A DNA stretch of 64,000 bases from an uncultured Clostridia bacterium (GTDB lineage Bacteria; Bacillota; Clostridia; Christensenellales; Borkfalkiaceae): assembly GCA_947628675.1 (NCBI GenBank), contig CANRAR010000003.1, forward strand, positions 75,114 through 139,113. The letters are read 5' to 3'. Below, in pieces: positions 28,450 through 36,451 of the stretch. Both the position numbers and the translations under genes were made by a program. The notes beneath the pieces were generated by a model. The model searched no databases and had not been told where the DNA came from. It worked only from the letters and a program-made list of their open reading frames with translations. Positions within the stretch are counted from its first letter, which is position 1. Each line of letters starts with the position of its first letter.

Positions 28450-30063
28450 ATGAACAACATCGCAAACCTGCTCCTCGTAGATAACGCGTTGGCGATCTCG
28501 CTCTTCGTCGTGCTGCCTATTTTGGGCGCGGCGGTAGCGGTCGTCGTGACGTGGTTGGTTCTGAAAAAGATTTCCAAACAAAGGTCCGCAAAGAAACTCG
28601 ACGAAACGCAAAAGCGCGTCGAGGAAATGCTGAAAAATGCGGAGACGGAGTGCAAGCAGTTAAAGCGGGAAGCAAACGCAGAATCGAAGGAGCAGGATTT
28701 CAAGAGAAGGAGCGAGTTCGAACAGGAGACGAAGGAGAAGCGCGCCGAATTGCAGCGCACGGAGGCCCGTCTCAACCGGCAGGAGGACATTCTCGAAAAG
28801 AAAGAGAACGACCTTGCGCGCAAGGAGCAATCCTTGGACGCCCGCCTTCAAAACGTCAACCAAAAACTCGAGGAAGTGCAAAAGGTGCAGGAGCAGGTCT
28901 CCCGCCAGCACGAACTCATGGTGGCGGAACTCGAAAAGGTCTCCCAACTCACCAAGGAAGAGGCGAAAAAGCAACTCACCGAGGAAATTTTGGATGAGAC
29001 CCGCCGCGACTGTGCGCTTGAGGTGCGCAACCTCGAACAGCAGGCCAAGGACGAGGCGGAGATGAACGCCAAAAACATCATCTCGCTCGCCATTCAGCGG
29101 TGCGCATCCGACCACGCCTCGGAGACGACGGTCTCCGTCGTGCCGCTGCCCAACGACGATATGAAGGCGCGCATCATCGGCAGAGAGGGCAGGAACATCC
29201 GCGCCATCGAGAACGCCACGGGCATCGAACTCGTCATCGACGATACGCCCGAAGTCGTCCTCCTTTCGGGCTTCGACCCCGTCAGAAGGGAGATCGCCCG
29301 CCTCACCCTCGAAAAACTCATCTCCGACGGCCGCATCCACCCCGCCCGCATCGAGGAGACGGTGGAAAAGGTCACCAAGGAACTCGATCAGCAGATCAAA
29401 GCCGCGGGCGAGAACGCCATGTTCGAGGTGGGCATCTTCGGGCTGCACCCCGAACTCATCAAACTCATCGGGCGGCTGAAATTCCGCACGAGTTACGGGC
29501 AGAACGTCTACCGTCACTCCATCGAAGTCGCCCAACTCGCGGGGCTCATGGCACAGGAGTTGGGGCTGGATGTCAACTTCGCCAAGCGCGCGGGTCTTCT
29601 GCACGACATCGGCAAGGCCGTCGATCACGAGCAGGAGGGCACCCACATCCAACTCGGCGCAGACCTTGCCAAGAAGTACAAGGAAAACGCGATGATCGTC
29701 AATGCCATCATGGCGCACCACGGCGACGTCGAACCCAAGACCATCGAGGCGGTGCTCATTCAGGCGGCGGACGGCATCTCGGGCGCGCGTCCCGGCGCAA
29801 GACGGGAAACGGGCGCGGGCTACGTCAAGCGCTTGGAGCGGCTCGAACAGATCGGCGCGGGCTTCCGCGGGGTCGAGCGGTGCTACGCCATTCAGGCGGG
29901 CAGGGAGGTGCGCGTCATCGTCAAGCCCGAGCAGATCGACGACGCCAAGGCCATCTTCCTCGCCAAGGACATCGCCAAGAAGATCGAGGCGGAACTCGAA
30001 TACCCCGGTCAGATCAAGGTCAACGTCATCCGCGAATTCCGCAGCGTCGAATACGCGAAGTAA
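28450..30063 (+). CDS. rny: Ribonuclease Y
   Basis: The 537-residue membrane-anchored endoribonuclease initiates mRNA turnover. Residues about 15-40 form one membrane helix. A long charged coiled coil covers about 45-205, a KH domain about 225-290 ([13 protein letters not shown]), and an HD domain about 350-450 ([32 protein letters not shown]). All are in family order and at family length. The ribosome binding site is GAGGAGG. The gene has its own consensus promoter and a downstream bidirectional terminator. Its distance from recA matches the recA-rny linkage of Firmicutes, with nadE and a GH1 gene inserted between. Confidence 0.97.
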   Translation: MNNIANLLLVDNALAISLFVVLPILGAAVAVVVTWLVLKKISKQRSAKKLDETQKRVEEMLKNAETECKQLKREANAESKEQDFKRRSEFEQETKEKRAELQRTEARLNRQEDILEKKENDLARKEQSLDARLQNVNQKLEEVQKVQEQVSRQHELMVAELEKVSQLTKEEAKKQLTEEILDETRRDCALEVRNLEQQAKDEAEMNAKNIISLAIQRCASDHASETTVSVVPLPNDDMKARIIGREGRNIRAIENATGIELVIDDTPEVVLLSGFDPVRREIARLTLEKLISDGRIHPARIEETVEKVTKELDQQIKAAGENAMFEVGIFGLHPELIKLIGRLKFRTSYGQNVYRHSIEVAQLAGLMAQELGLDVNFAKRAGLLHDIGKAVDHEQEGTHIQLGADLAKKYKENAMIVNAIMAHHGDVEPKTIEAVLIQAADGISGARPGARRETGAGYVKRLERLEQIGAGFRGVERCYAIQAGREVRVIVKPEQIDDAKAIFLAKDIAKKIEAELEYPGQIKVNVIREFRSVEYAK

Positions 30064-30134
30064 TTGCGGAATAGCCAAGCAACTCGGAATACGACTAGTA
30101 GCACGGGATACGCCAATTCAAAAATCTACAAAAC

Positions 30135-30165
30135 GCCGCCGCGGACACGTCCGCGGCGGCAAAAT
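30135..30165. terminator. Bidirectional terminator between rny and brnA
   Basis: GCCGCCGCGGA-CACG-TCCGCGGCGGC is followed by AAAATTTTTACG on the plus strand and by GTTTTG on the minus strand. It serves the converging rny and brnTA units. Confidence 0.75.
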
Positions 30166-30182
30166 TTTTACGCATATTTTCA

Positions 30183-30395
30183 TCAAGACCAAGTAATAGA
30201 GGGCACCTTCTTCTTTTTGGCGCAATCGGAAAGATAGAGATTGATGAGCGTCTGATAGGGGATCCCGTGCTCTTCGGCAAGCGATTTGAAGTATTCCACG
30301 GCGTCCGCATCGAGATTGATGGTGATTTGCCGTTTGAGCCTTCCCGCATAGGGGTTCTTCTTTGCGTTGGAAAAATCGTATTCTTCTTTCATCAT
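30183..30395 (-). CDS. brnA: BrnA-family antitoxin
   Basis: The 70-residue protein matches the BrnA/CopG-like antitoxins that bind and neutralise BrnT and repress their own operon. Family features are KKNPYAGRLKRQITINLDADAVEYFKSLAEEHGIPYQ, given here in two parts of one ribbon-helix-helix: a beta strand RQITINL and two helices, the second with YQTLINLYL. It begins 1 base after the brnT stop, whose TAA lies inside the strong ribosome binding site GGGAGGTAAA. An ATG doublet begins at 30395. The order toxin first, antitoxin second is the usual brnT-brnA order. Confidence 0.9.
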   Translation of the reverse strand: MMKEEYDFSNAKKNPYAGRLKRQITINLDADAVEYFKSLAEEHGIPYQTLINLYLSDCAKKKKVPSITWS

Positions 30396-30396
30396 T

Positions 30397-30684
30397 TTAC
30401 CTCCCTAAATAAGCATTCGTCTCGTTCTTCGTGGCTTTGCGGGCAGATATGATGCGGATCACACTGTCCGCTTCCCGATAGCAATGGCAGACGATCAACA
30501 GATTTGCCCGACTGCTCATTCCCAAAATAATAAATCTTTCTTCTTCGGCGGAATGTTCGGGGTCATCAATGATCAGCGCATTTTCATCGTAGAAAACCGT
30601 CTTTGCCTCTTCAAACGAGACGCCGTGCTTCGTCCTATTGATTTCGTTCTTATGTTCGTCCCACTCGAACCGTATCTCTTCCAT
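30397..30684 (-). CDS. brnT: BrnT-family toxin
   Basis: The 95-residue protein matches BrnT, a RelE-fold ribonuclease toxin that cuts RNA when not bound by BrnA. Conserved features are FEWDEHKNEINRTKHGVSFE at the N-terminus, then VFYDENAL, the HSAEEERF helix and the C-terminal RIISARKATKNE. The ATG lies exactly 6 bases after a TATAAT box, so the message probably starts at the initiator codon without a leader. The AT-rich palindrome over the -10 region (ATAATTATATTATAATTAT) is a plausible site for BrnA repression. The pair lies between rny and an unrelated membrane gene, as expected for a mobile toxin-antitoxin module. Confidence 0.9.
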   Translation of the reverse strand: MEEIRFEWDEHKNEINRTKHGVSFEEAKTVFYDENALIIDDPEHSAEEERFIILGMSSRANLLIVCHCYREADSVIRIISARKATKNETNAYLGR

Positions 30685-30690
30685 AATTAT

Positions 30691-30719
30691 ATTATAATTA
30701 TATGATAGGTATTTGTCAA
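30691..30719 (-). promoter_or_regulatory. Consensus promoter and operator-like palindrome of brnTA
   Basis: On the minus strand TTGACA (30719-30714) and TATAAT (30696-30691) are 17 bp apart. The AT palindrome at about 30684-30702 overlaps the -10 box. Confidence 0.8.
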
Positions 30720-30740
30720 GAGTTTTATACCAAAAAATAG

Positions 30741-30775
30741 GCGCCGCCGCGAACTCGTTCGCGGCGGCGCTTTTC
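30741..30775. terminator. Terminator of the zinc-ribbon gene
   Basis: GCGCCGCCGCGAA-CTCG-TTCGCGGCGGCGC gives a 13-bp stem. On the minus strand it is followed by CTATTTTTTGG. Confidence 0.75.
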
Positions 30776-30790
30776 TATCCTTTTGCCGAT

Positions 30791-33034
30791 TTAAGTCACT
30801 TGCAGAACGGCGGTGCAGTCGCCGAAACTATCCGTCCACTTCAAATAGTACGTTCCCGCCTTGTCGATGCTCGTAGGGTCATTGTGGTATTCGTCCGAAA
30901 ACACCTCCGCGGCGCCGAGGCGCGTCCGCACATAACTTCCGTCATCGAATTTCGCCGAATATGTGATCTCCGCCGTCCCCGTCATAAGGTCGTCAAGCGG
31001 GACACGCGCGGGGGAGAGCGTCGCCTTTGCGGCACTGCGGTTTTTGCTGTTTTCAATGACCGCGCTCCGCTCCCCCGTAAACATTTCGATGCGCGTCACC
31101 GTCTCCTCGGCGTCGAACACCACGCGGATGGTGCGATACTTCATGGTCTTTGCCTCTTCCGCAAGTTTTTCGGACTCCGCGGTGAGCCTCTCAATGCGCT
31201 CCGTGTCCCCCTCGGCGAGCGCGGCGACGAGTTCGACCTCTAACTCCTGCTGCCGCTCGATGAGGGAGACGGCGTTGTCCGAAATGTAATCCCATTCCCC
31301 GGGCTCTTCAAAGCGCGTACTGCCGAGGACGTCCATCACGCGGTACTGCGAGGCACCCATTTCGATTTTATTGAGTTTTCCCGCGGAGAAGATATTCGTG
31401 CCCGCCATCGCGCCCATGGCGATCGCGGCGACGAGGACGCATATGACAGCCCCCGTCAGCCAACCACCCCGCGCATGGCGCACGGGAACAGGCAGGGGTG
31501 CGAGGGGAAGGTCGCGGAGGAATTGCTTGGGCGCCTCCGTATATTCGGGGTAGTCCTCTGTCCCTTCCGCAAATTTCTTGCAATAGATGGCATTTTTTAC
31601 GGCGAGCACTGCAAGAACGGTAAAGCCCGTGACCATCAGCAGGCCAACGACGACCGCGACACACATGATAATATAGTTTGCCGTTCCGCCGACCTGCAAA
31701 CCCGCGCGGCCGACGGCGGAATATCCGTTTGCCGAACCGACTACGGCCGCGGGGGCGATCATGACGGCAATGCCGGTAAGAGCCAAAATGACGGAAAGTA
31801 CGGCGGTGGCGATCATCCAGCCTCGCTTTTTTTCAAAGAATTGTTCGGGAGCAAGTTCGCCCTTGCGGAACAACACCTTGGGCGACAGCGCTTTTTTGGA
31901 GAATAACGCCCGGAACGAGAAAAGAAATACCCCCACGCACACAGCCAAGAGTATGAGCATCATCGGGAGCACGGAAAAGCCTCCAAGCCCTCCGCTGCCG
32001 AGGCTGCCGACGAAGGCCATCATAAAGCCGAGAACTAAGACAAAGGGGAGAACAGCCGTGATGATCCATGGCATCCGCACGACCATGCGCGCACGGGCGA
32101 GCATCTCGCTCTGCTCCGCAGAGAAGGCAGGCGTTTCGGGGGCGGGTTTTGCGTATCTTGCTTTGAGCGCTTCCCGCCGTTCGTTCTCCTCCTCGGCAAG
32201 AGCGGGGAACTTTCTCGCAAGCACAATGCGCACGGCCTGAATGCCCGCCGCGAGAAGCCCGAACAGAAGGGCAAATACGATGATGAGGATAGGGCCTGCG
32301 CCCACGGAAAAGACGCCCATGCCGCCGTCCGTCTTGTTGACGTCGGCGCAGATGGCACACGCCGAGGCGAACGCGCCGAGCCACACGGCTTGGAACAGCC
32401 ACGGCACGGCGTCCGAAACGGGCAGTTTTGTCTGCGAAATGTTTCGCCACGCGAGCGGCTTCACAAAGAGGAATACAAACCCGACGGCGCAGACCGCCAG
32501 CCCGATGGCGGCAAAGGCGAGCACCGAAGAGGAAGAGGCGTCTGCAAGGTCGTACACGCTCCCCATGGAGGCGCTTCCCGTGCCGAAGAGGACGTCGTTT
32601 ATCTTCGCGGCGGGCGCGAGGCAGAATAGAAACACGAGGAAGGAAAACAGCCCGCAGAGGGCAAGGGGGACGATCGCCGAAAGCCGATAGCAGAGTTTCA
32701 GCCGTTTTTCGTTGAAGAACGCCGCCTGATTGCGCGTTTGCTTGGGCGTCGCCGTCTCTCGGGGAGACTCCTCATGCCGAGGCTCCGCAGAAGCCGCCGC
32801 GCTCTCTGCGTCTCTTTCGAGAGTCTCCTCATACCGAGGCTCCGCAGGAGCCGAGTGTATCTTCCCCTGAACGCAGTCCGCCGCCTCTGTTTCTTGCCCT
32901 CCCCCTGCGTAAGGGGGAGGGGTAGGGGAGGGGGTTCGCCCATAGGCAGCCGCCTCTCCGCTCTCCCATTTCGTGCCGCATTCGGGGCAGAATTTCCCTT
33001 CAAACTCCGTCCCGCAATTTGTACATTTGTGCAT
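30791..33034 (-). CDS. Zinc-ribbon multi-pass membrane protein, function unknown
   Basis: The 747-residue protein opens with a zinc ribbon (Cys4, Cys7, Cys16, Cys19: CTNCGTEFEGKFCPECG). A disordered linker (about 28-100) follows, then about eight hydrophobic helices between residues 115 and 545, and an extracytoplasmic C-terminal part of about 200 residues. That part contains an EL/ERLTAESEKLAEEAK coiled segment and a beta-rich end (GTYYLKWTDSFGDCTAVLQ). I do not recognise the family. The linker includes AEPRYEE and AEPRHEE units encoded by dispersed palindromic repeats. GGAGGTAA precedes the ATG. A structured leader with a terminator lies just upstream, so expression is probably controlled by transcription attenuation. 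Confidence 0.8.
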   Translation of the reverse strand: MHKCTNCGTEFEGKFCPECGTKWESGEAAAYGRTPSPTPPPYAGGGQETEAADCVQGKIHSAPAEPRYEETLERDAESAAASAEPRHEESPRETATPKQTRNQAAFFNEKRLKLCYRLSAIVPLALCGLFSFLVFLFCLAPAAKINDVLFGTGSASMGSVYDLADASSSSVLAFAAIGLAVCAVGFVFLFVKPLAWRNISQTKLPVSDAVPWLFQAVWLGAFASACAICADVNKTDGGMGVFSVGAGPILIIVFALLFGLLAAGIQAVRIVLARKFPALAEEENERREALKARYAKPAPETPAFSAEQSEMLARARMVVRMPWIITAVLPFVLVLGFMMAFVGSLGSGGLGGFSVLPMMLILLAVCVGVFLFSFRALFSKKALSPKVLFRKGELAPEQFFEKKRGWMIATAVLSVILALTGIAVMIAPAAVVGSANGYSAVGRAGLQVGGTANYIIMCVAVVVGLLMVTGFTVLAVLAVKNAIYCKKFAEGTEDYPEYTEAPKQFLRDLPLAPLPVPVRHARGGWLTGAVICVLVAAIAMGAMAGTNIFSAGKLNKIEMGASQYRVMDVLGSTRFEEPGEWDYISDNAVSLIERQQELEVELVAALAEGDTERIERLTAESEKLAEEAKTMKYRTIRVVFDAEETVTRIEMFTGERSAVIENSKNRSAAKATLSPARVPLDDLMTGTAEITYSAKFDDGSYVRTRLGAAEVFSDEYHNDPTSIDKAGTYYLKWTDSFGDCTAVLQVT
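32775..32945 (-). repeat. R4 (copy e) and R5 elements inside the coding region
   Basis: CTCATACCGAG and CGAGTGTATCTT (32828-32866) surround GGCTCC-GCA-GGAGCC, the R4 layout. The adjoining GGACTGCGTT segment also accompanies R4 at 15618. A second, partial copy lies at about 32768-32800. An R5-like CCCTCCCCC/GGGGGAGGGG hairpin occupies about 32900-32945. All are translated in frame. Confidence 0.65.
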
Positions 33035-33058
33035 AGGTTACCTCCGTAAAATCGCGGG

Positions 33059-33222
33059 CAAAAAATAAGGGCGTCCAACCAAGGGACGCCCGCATATCGT
33101 ATCCCTCGATTGTTGCCACACAACTCCCGATATATCGGCAAAGCATACTAAACCGCACGGAAAAAAGGATACACCTATGCCAGGTATATTCGTTCGGTAG
33201 TTAGTATGAAGTTGTGTGGCGA
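33059..33222 (-). ncRNA. Structured leader RNA with terminator (candidate riboswitch/attenuator)
   Basis: Read on the minus strand, the transcript would start at about 33222. P1 pairs GCCACACAACU (33220-33210) with AGUUGUGUGGC (33125-33115). Inside it, P2 pairs CAUACUAA (33208-33201) with UUAGUAUG (33151-33144). P3 pairs AUAUACCU with AGGUGUAU around GGCAU (33189-33169). A separate hairpin, CCGAUAUAUCGG (33138-33127), forms the other arm of the junction. After 23 bases comes a terminator, GGGCGUCC-CUUGGUU-GGACGCCC then UUAUUUUUUG (33091-33059). GGAUAC (near 33103) can also pair with GUAUCC in the P2-P3 region. I match no known riboswitch class. The zinc-ribbon gene starts 25 bases further on. 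Confidence 0.6.
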
Positions 33223-33227
33223 TTTCC

Positions 33228-33256
33228 ATTCTACCATACGGCGCATAAAAAAGCAA
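33228..33256 (-). promoter_or_regulatory. Promoter of the leader RNA and zinc-ribbon gene
   Basis: On the minus strand TTGCTT (33256-33251) and TAGAAT (33233-33228) are 17 bp apart with an extended -10 TGG. The predicted start falls at the first bases of P1. Confidence 0.65.
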
Positions 33257-33349
33257 GCACGGCGGAAAAATTTTCATACACACGCAATTTTTTTGCCGCA
33301 TAAAATGGGGTAACGGCAAAACCGTATTTTACGACGGAGGTATCAAACA

Positions 33350-33661
33350 ATGTGTCAATGCTGTCAATCCTTTTTCTGCGGGATCGCCAACGCGCTCGAT
33401 AATCTCTTCACGTGTCCCAATTCCCGCAGCGGCAACAACGGTTGCGGCTGTAACAACGGCAACAGCGGCTGCGGCTGCGGAAACAACGGCGGTTACGGTG
33501 TTGCAAGCGCCGTGAATAACCTGTTCCAGAGCGGCTGCGGATGCAATAGCGGCAACAACGGTTGCGGTTGCAATAACAACGGCTACGGCTTCGACGTGTA
33601 CTACGCCCAGCAGTACGCCCTCGGCCCGTTCAGCACGGGCTGCAACATCTGCGGCTATTGA
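33350..33661 (+). CDS. Cys/Gly/Asn-rich small protein, function unknown
   Basis: The 103-residue protein has 15 cysteines and very many Gly and Asn residues. It consists of two copies of one module. Each has an IANALDNLF or VASAVNNLF helix followed by GNNGCGC-type runs (four GCGC motifs in all), with a CQCC opening and a GCNICGY end. I see no signal peptide or membrane helix. A strong GGAGG lies 10 bases before the ATG and a terminator follows, so this is likely a real gene. Metal binding, a cross-linked coat-like protein or a peptide precursor are all conceivable; none can be shown here. No convincing promoter was found upstream. Confidence 0.8.
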   Translation: MCQCCQSFFCGIANALDNLFTCPNSRSGNNGCGCNNGNSGCGCGNNGGYGVASAVNNLFQSGCGCNSGNNGCGCNNNGYGFDVYYAQQYALGPFSTGCNICGY

Positions 33662-33752
33662 TTTCCGCAGGCAGTCATTTCTGCGGCTTTTGATTTTGAG
33701 ATCCACCGCAGACTGCAATGTCCGTACATTCTGATTTTTGCAGAAAGCCATT

Positions 33753-33784
33753 GGCGGCGCCGCATTCGCGGCGCCGCCTTTCTC
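33753..33784 (+). terminator. Terminator of the Cys-rich gene
   Basis: GGCGGCGCCGC-ATTC-GCGGCGCCGCC forms an 11-bp perfect stem followed by TTTCTC. Confidence 0.75.
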
Positions 33785-33789
33785 TCGCC

Positions 33790-33945
33790 CGTCTTTTCAC
33801 CGCGTCATTCTGCCCCGCTTACGCCCGCGCGTCATTCTGCCCTGCCTCGGGCTACCGCGTCATTCTTCACCCCCTTCCCGCGTCCTGCCCCTGCGGGGCA
33901 GGACGCGGGAAGGGGGTGAAGAATCCCGAAAAACGAAGTCCGTCT
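33790..33945. repeat. Dispersed hairpin repeat R1, copy c (30-bp perfect stem)
   Basis: Short CGCGTCATTCTGCCCC tails precede a 30-bp perfect inverted repeat (33862-33891 with 33895-33924) with a TGC loop. ATTCTT and AGAAT form its ends, and CCCGAAAAACGAAGTCCG follows. This is the longest core among the R1 copies. Confidence 0.75.
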
Positions 33946-33996
33946 TTCATATCTCGCGCACCGCATAATTTCCCCCGCAAACTTCTCCGTTTCCGC

Positions 33997-34025
33997 TTGC
34001 AAAAGCGGGGGCGGGGTGTTATAAT
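33997..34025 (+). promoter_or_regulatory. Promoter of the yitT gene
   Basis: TTGCAA (33997-34002) and TATAAT (34020-34025) are 17 bp apart with an extended -10 TGT. Confidence 0.8.
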
Positions 34026-34042
34026 ATCGGCGCGAGGAACAT

Positions 34043-35098
34043 ATGAAACTCACTCTCCCCAAATTCCAAAGACCCACGCGCCGCCAAGTCACCAAATTTT
34101 TGCTGTACGCCGTCATCATCGTGCTCGGCAATATGCTTGCCGCGGGCGCGTCGGCATTTTTCATCATTCCCAACAACCTGTCGATGGGCGGCACGACGGG
34201 TCTCGGCATCTTTGTCCGCAACCTCATCATACGTACGAGCGGCGCGGGCACGGCGTGGGAAGATTGGGCAGTCTCCATCACCACGTACACGGTGAACATC
34301 GCGCTGTTCATTCTCGGCACGGTGCTCCTCGGGAAGAAATTCGCCGCGTCGGTACTTGCCGGCACGGTGCTGTACCCGACGTTTCTGACGGTATTCAACG
34401 TCGCGGAGAGCGCCTTGGAGGGCGCGATCGGCGGTGCGCTTTGCAGTGATAATTTGCTCCTCGCCGCCATTTTGGGGGGCATGGTATTCGGGCTCGGCGT
34501 CGCCATCGTGGTGCGCGTGGGGGCTTCCACGGGCGGCACGGATATTCCGCCGCTCATCTTCCAAAAATATTTCAACTGGCCGGTGTCCGTCACGCTGTGG
34601 GTCATCGATATGGTGATCGTCGCCATGCAACTCATCGTCATCACCCCGTACGAGAACGCCCTCTACGGCATCATCATCGTGCTTTTATCGTCGGTGGTGG
34701 TGGAAAAAGTCGCGCCCATCGGCATGAAGCGGACGCAGGTCAAGATCATCAGCACCAAATACAGCGAGATCCGCGATATGATCCTCACCAAGATCAGCCG
34801 CGGCGTCACCGTGCTGTACGGGCAGACGGGCTACTTGAAGCAGGATTGCTATATGCTTCTCACCATCGTCTCGCACCGCGAACTCGTCACACTGAAGGCG
34901 GAGGTGCAGCGCATCGACCCCGAGGCCTTCATGACGATCGGCGTCGTCTCCGAGGTGCGCGGGCGCGGATTCCACTCCGACGGCGTCGATTTCCTGATGC
35001 CGCAGGATCGGGCGAACCCCAACCTCCCACCCGCCTCGTCCTCGCCGCAACCGTCCGCCCAGCAACCGCCCGAAGAAACGGCGGAAAAACCGCAATAA
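34043..35098 (+). CDS. YitT family membrane protein (DUF161/DUF2179)
   Basis: The 351-residue protein has about six membrane helices (20-235) of the YitT family. Its conserved loops are FFIIPNNLSMGGTTGLG and VVRVGASTGGTDIPPLIFQKY. A cytoplasmic DUF2179 domain follows (about 245-320; GVTVLYGQTGYLKQDCYMLL, HRELVTLKAEVQRIDPEAFM). The last 25 residues are a Pro/Gln/Ser tail. The biochemical role of YitT proteins is not settled. GAGGAA precedes the ATG, and the gene has its own promoter. The following R2/R4 repeats separate it from the convergent flavin-reductase-like gene. Confidence 0.9.
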   Translation: MKLTLPKFQRPTRRQVTKFLLYAVIIVLGNMLAAGASAFFIIPNNLSMGGTTGLGIFVRNLIIRTSGAGTAWEDWAVSITTYTVNIALFILGTVLLGKKFAASVLAGTVLYPTFLTVFNVAESALEGAIGGALCSDNLLLAAILGGMVFGLGVAIVVRVGASTGGTDIPPLIFQKYFNWPVSVTLWVIDMVIVAMQLIVITPYENALYGIIIVLLSSVVVEKVAPIGMKRTQVKIISTKYSEIRDMILTKISRGVTVLYGQTGYLKQDCYMLLTIVSHRELVTLKAEVQRIDPEAFMTIGVVSEVRGRGFHSDGVDFLMPQDRANPNLPPASSSPQPSAQQPPEETAEKPQ

Positions 35099-35164
35099 TA
35101 TGCAAAAACGCCGCCCGTTGCTTATTTGCTCGGGCGGTATTTTTGTTCCCTCCTTGGAAGCATT

Positions 35165-35327
35165 CCTTATTCGCCCCCATTCGGAAAAAGGCTCCACAAA
35201 TCATACGGTCGCCTTTTCCGAAAGCCCCAAGGAAGGCTCCTTGGGAGGGGGACAAAGGGGGTGGGATCCCTCATACACTCGTGCGCGCCCCGCGGCAGAG
35301 CCGCGGGGCGCGCACAAACATACCCCA
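35165..35327. repeat. R2 (copy b) and R4 (copy c) repeats
   Basis: R2 copy b (about 35165-35267) reads CGGAAAAAGGCTCCACAAAT, GGTCGCCTTTTCCGAAAGCC, AAGGAAGGCTCCTTGGGAGG. R4 copy c (35268-35327) has a CTCATACACTCG arm and a perfect 15-bp core stem (35282-35296 with 35300-35314); its right arm has diverged. The pair lies between convergent genes. Confidence 0.65.
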
Positions 35328-35329
35328 AA

Positions 35330-36241
35330 TTATTTTTTCTTTTCCTTTCTGCGCTTATCGTTGATAATTTCCAACGCCGCCTCGTCGATTACAGTAATTC
35401 CCTCCTCCTTGGCGATCTGCACCATCTGGGTGAGCGCCATCTTCAAAAAGACGCGGGGGATCTTCACGAGTTTCGCGCAGGCCTCGTCGGTGAACGTCAC
35501 GTCGGGGTCGATGCGCTTCGCGGCATACATCACCGACTGCACGTCGCCGTCGTGCGCCTGAATTTTCTCGGCGAACGGCTTTTTGAAGGGCGAGCACCAA
35601 AAATTCGTGCTGTCGCGGTAGCCGTAATCCACGGGCACCGCGGGGAATCCCGCCGCCTTCACGCCGTCTATGATCGTCTTGCGGTACTTTGTCTTCATCA
35701 GAATTTTGTCGATCTTGAGGATGAAGTGCGCGCCGAACTTGCTCGTAATGCCGTTGAAGTTGCGGTAGGGCGGCTCGTACCCCTCGAGGCAGCCGGGCTT
35801 ATCGAGGTGCGCATCCTCCAACGTATCATCCCATGTGCATTCAAACACTTGGAAGGCCTCGGCAACCACCAAAGGGCGCTCTCCCTCCGCCTGCCCCTGT
35901 TCGAGGGTGAAAATGCACCCCTTCATCTTTTCGGCGGTCGTCATGCCGGGGAAGCCCAGCCGCACCGCCTCGCGGAAAAACTTTCTGTTATCGGGGATAA
36001 AGTTCAAAGAGACTTTGCTCCCGCGCAGGATGTTCTGCGCCGTGTTGGAACTGTTGCGGCATTCGAGGATCATCGCGTAGTAGTCCTTTCCCGCGATGTA
36101 GTAGGGGAAGCACAGCGAGTACGAGCCGAGGTTGGTCTGTCCGTCCTCCGCCTGCGTTCCTACCAAAATGGTGGGCATGGGGAAGAAGGACGAGGTCTGG
36201 TAAAAGTTATCCACGATGCGCAGATCTTCAAATGATGACAT
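35330..36241 (-). CDS. Flavin-reductase-like protein with PCP_red-like C-terminus
   Basis: The 303-residue soluble protein begins with a split-barrel FMN-binding-type domain (about 15-215): FPMPTILVGTQAEDGQTNLG, YYAMILECRNSSNTAQNI and GSKVSLNFI follow the flavin reductase pattern. The last 50 residues (FTDEACAKLVKIPRVFLKMA, then VQIAKEEGITVIDEAALEII) resemble the PCP_red helical domain found at the end of light-independent protochlorophyllide reductase B. Neither the substrate nor the partner is known. AGGAG precedes the ATG and the promoter is a perfect consensus, so expression may be strong. The gene is monocistronic and converges with yitT. Confidence 0.7.
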   Translation of the reverse strand: MSSFEDLRIVDNFYQTSSFFPMPTILVGTQAEDGQTNLGSYSLCFPYYIAGKDYYAMILECRNSSNTAQNILRGSKVSLNFIPDNRKFFREAVRLGFPGMTTAEKMKGCIFTLEQGQAEGERPLVVAEAFQVFECTWDDTLEDAHLDKPGCLEGYEPPYRNFNGITSKFGAHFILKIDKILMKTKYRKTIIDGVKAAGFPAVPVDYGYRDSTNFWCSPFKKPFAEKIQAHDGDVQSVMYAAKRIDPDVTFTDEACAKLVKIPRVFLKMALTQMVQIAKEEGITVIDEAALEIINDKRRKEKKK

Positions 36242-36261
36242 AAATATTTCTCCTTTTTTTC

Positions 36262-36290
36262 ATTATACGCCCCGCCCGCGCCTTTGTCAA
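36262..36290 (-). promoter_or_regulatory. Consensus promoter of the flavin-reductase-like gene
   Basis: On the minus strand TTGACA (36290-36285) and TATAAT (36267-36262) are 17 bp apart. Confidence 0.9.
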
Positions 36291-36451
36291 GGGGGAACCT
36301 TCGCGCCGCCCTCACATAGGAAACTCCGCCGCGCCGCTCCGTCGCCTCTATCGCCTCCATATAGAAAACTCCGCCCCGCCCCTATATGGGAGATCTCGCC
36401 GAAACCGCACCCATGGGTGCAAAAAAATCCCGTAAACTTATTGAACGGGCA

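Noticed and set aside
33115..33220. Short transposable element (MITE) defined by GCCACACAACT inverted ends
   Set aside because: Not excluded, but the promoter that starts at the stem, the nested inner stems and the downstream terminator fit a leader RNA better; I see no target duplication.
33059..33222. 6S RNA, SRP RNA or tmRNA
   Set aside because: The fold is a closed junction followed by a terminator. It lacks the SRP GGUCAGG/GGAAG features, the tmRNA tRNA-like ends and the 6S central-bubble layout.
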